From: Verrucomicrobiales bacterium
GTDB taxonomy: Bacteria; Verrucomicrobiota; Verrucomicrobiia; Limisphaerales; UBA1096
Direction: 5' to 3'
Length of the DNA stretch: 6,267 nt
NCBI GenBank assembly: GCA_028817635.1
Contig: JAPPPH010000475.1
Coordinates: 1-6,267 of the forward strand
Below are positions 6,208 through 6,267 of this stretch, one piece after another. The notes beneath the pieces are model-generated. The model was not told where the DNA came from. It did not search any database and saw nothing but the letters and a program-made list of their open reading frames with translations. How positions within the stretch are numbered: the stretch's first letter is position 1; the number at the start of each line of letters is the position of its first letter. The position numbers and the translations under genes are program-made.

Positions 6208-6267
6208 TCAGCGCTTGGCCAAGGAGCGAACGTACACGTTGGCCATTGAGACCGGACCGCCCGGCAC
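6208..6267 (-). CDS. C-terminal end of an upstream gene (partial)
   Basis: The minus strand reads VPGGPVSMANVYVRSLAKR and then TGA (6208-6210). Sixteen of its 19 sense codons end in G or C, matching the coding bias of the CotH gene, which favours this frame over the alternative that would overlap the GTG start. The rest lies beyond the window and I do not recognise the family from the tail. The stop is 9 bp before the CotH start, so the two genes are likely co-transcribed. The last residues, SLAKR, are encoded by a palindrome copy. Confidence 0.5.
   Translation of the reverse strand: MPGGPVSMANVYVRSLAKR
6211..6224. repeat. Iterated palindrome copy 8 (GCGCTTGGCCAAGG)
   Basis: The same 14 bases as copy 4, ending 13 bp before the CotH GTG start and overlapping the last sense codons of the upstream gene, where it is read as SLAKR. 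Confidence 0.8.

Noticed and set aside
773..6224. CRISPR-like array from the repeated palindrome
   Set aside because: Spacing is irregular (62 bp to over 2.5 kb), the unit is only 10-16 bp, and most copies are inside coding sequence.
6195..6267. Alternative minus frame ending in a GTGA overlap with the CotH start
   Set aside because: The overlap is attractive, but third positions are not G/C-rich and the translation (…CTFAPWPSADLFL) looks non-coding compared with the SLAKR frame.

Overview
The window joins two compositionally different parts. Bases 1 to about 600 are AT-rich (about 34% GC over 1-300 by hand count). Bases from about 800 to the end are GC-rich, with strongly G/C-biased third codon positions. 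The GC-rich part looks like a marine or soil Verrucomicrobiota/Planctomycetota-type bacterium. It carries a secreted formylglycine-dependent sulfatase and a very large secreted CotH-kinase protein with LamG, chitobiase-C-terminal-like and lamin-tail domains. A dispersed intergenic hairpin repeat that I recall from such genomes lies between the two parts. The organism assignment is inference from gene style, not from a marker gene.

Layout. 1-182 (+): the 3' part of a small XRE-type helix-turn-helix regulator whose 5' end appears broken by a one-base frameshift. 183-321: an AT-rich spacer with two inverted repeats sharing a 10-mer, a possible operator region. 322-480 (+): a 52-residue glycine-zipper membrane peptide. 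481-818: no gene, but the hairpin repeat (about 652-715) and the first copy of a 16-bp palindrome (773-788). 819-2279 (+): sulfatase with all expected catalytic and metal-binding residues. 2280-2283: a 4-bp convergent junction. 2284-6198 (-): the 1304-residue CotH protein, starting at GTG. 6208-6267 (-): the last 19 codons of another gene, 9 bp upstream of the CotH gene and probably in the same operon.

The most striking signal is not a gene. The palindrome CGCTTGGCCAAGCG or its CTTGGCCAAG core occurs seven times, plus an eighth copy with one mismatch and at least two decayed ones. One copy is 31 bp upstream of the sulfatase start. One lies at the 3' end of the gene before CotH, 13 bp upstream of the CotH start. 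Six are inside the CotH coding sequence, read in all three reading frames and placed mainly at domain borders and linkers. It behaves like a highly iterated palindrome or tiny palindromic element kept at DNA level.

How the genes work together: the sulfatase and CotH protein both carry export signals and would act outside the cytoplasm. The sulfatase would remove sulfate from a sulfated glycan or similar ester. The CotH protein may bind glycans or surfaces and phosphorylate a secreted partner. They are convergently transcribed, so they are not an operon. The regulator and glycine-zipper peptide form a separate AT-rich cassette with no evident link to them.
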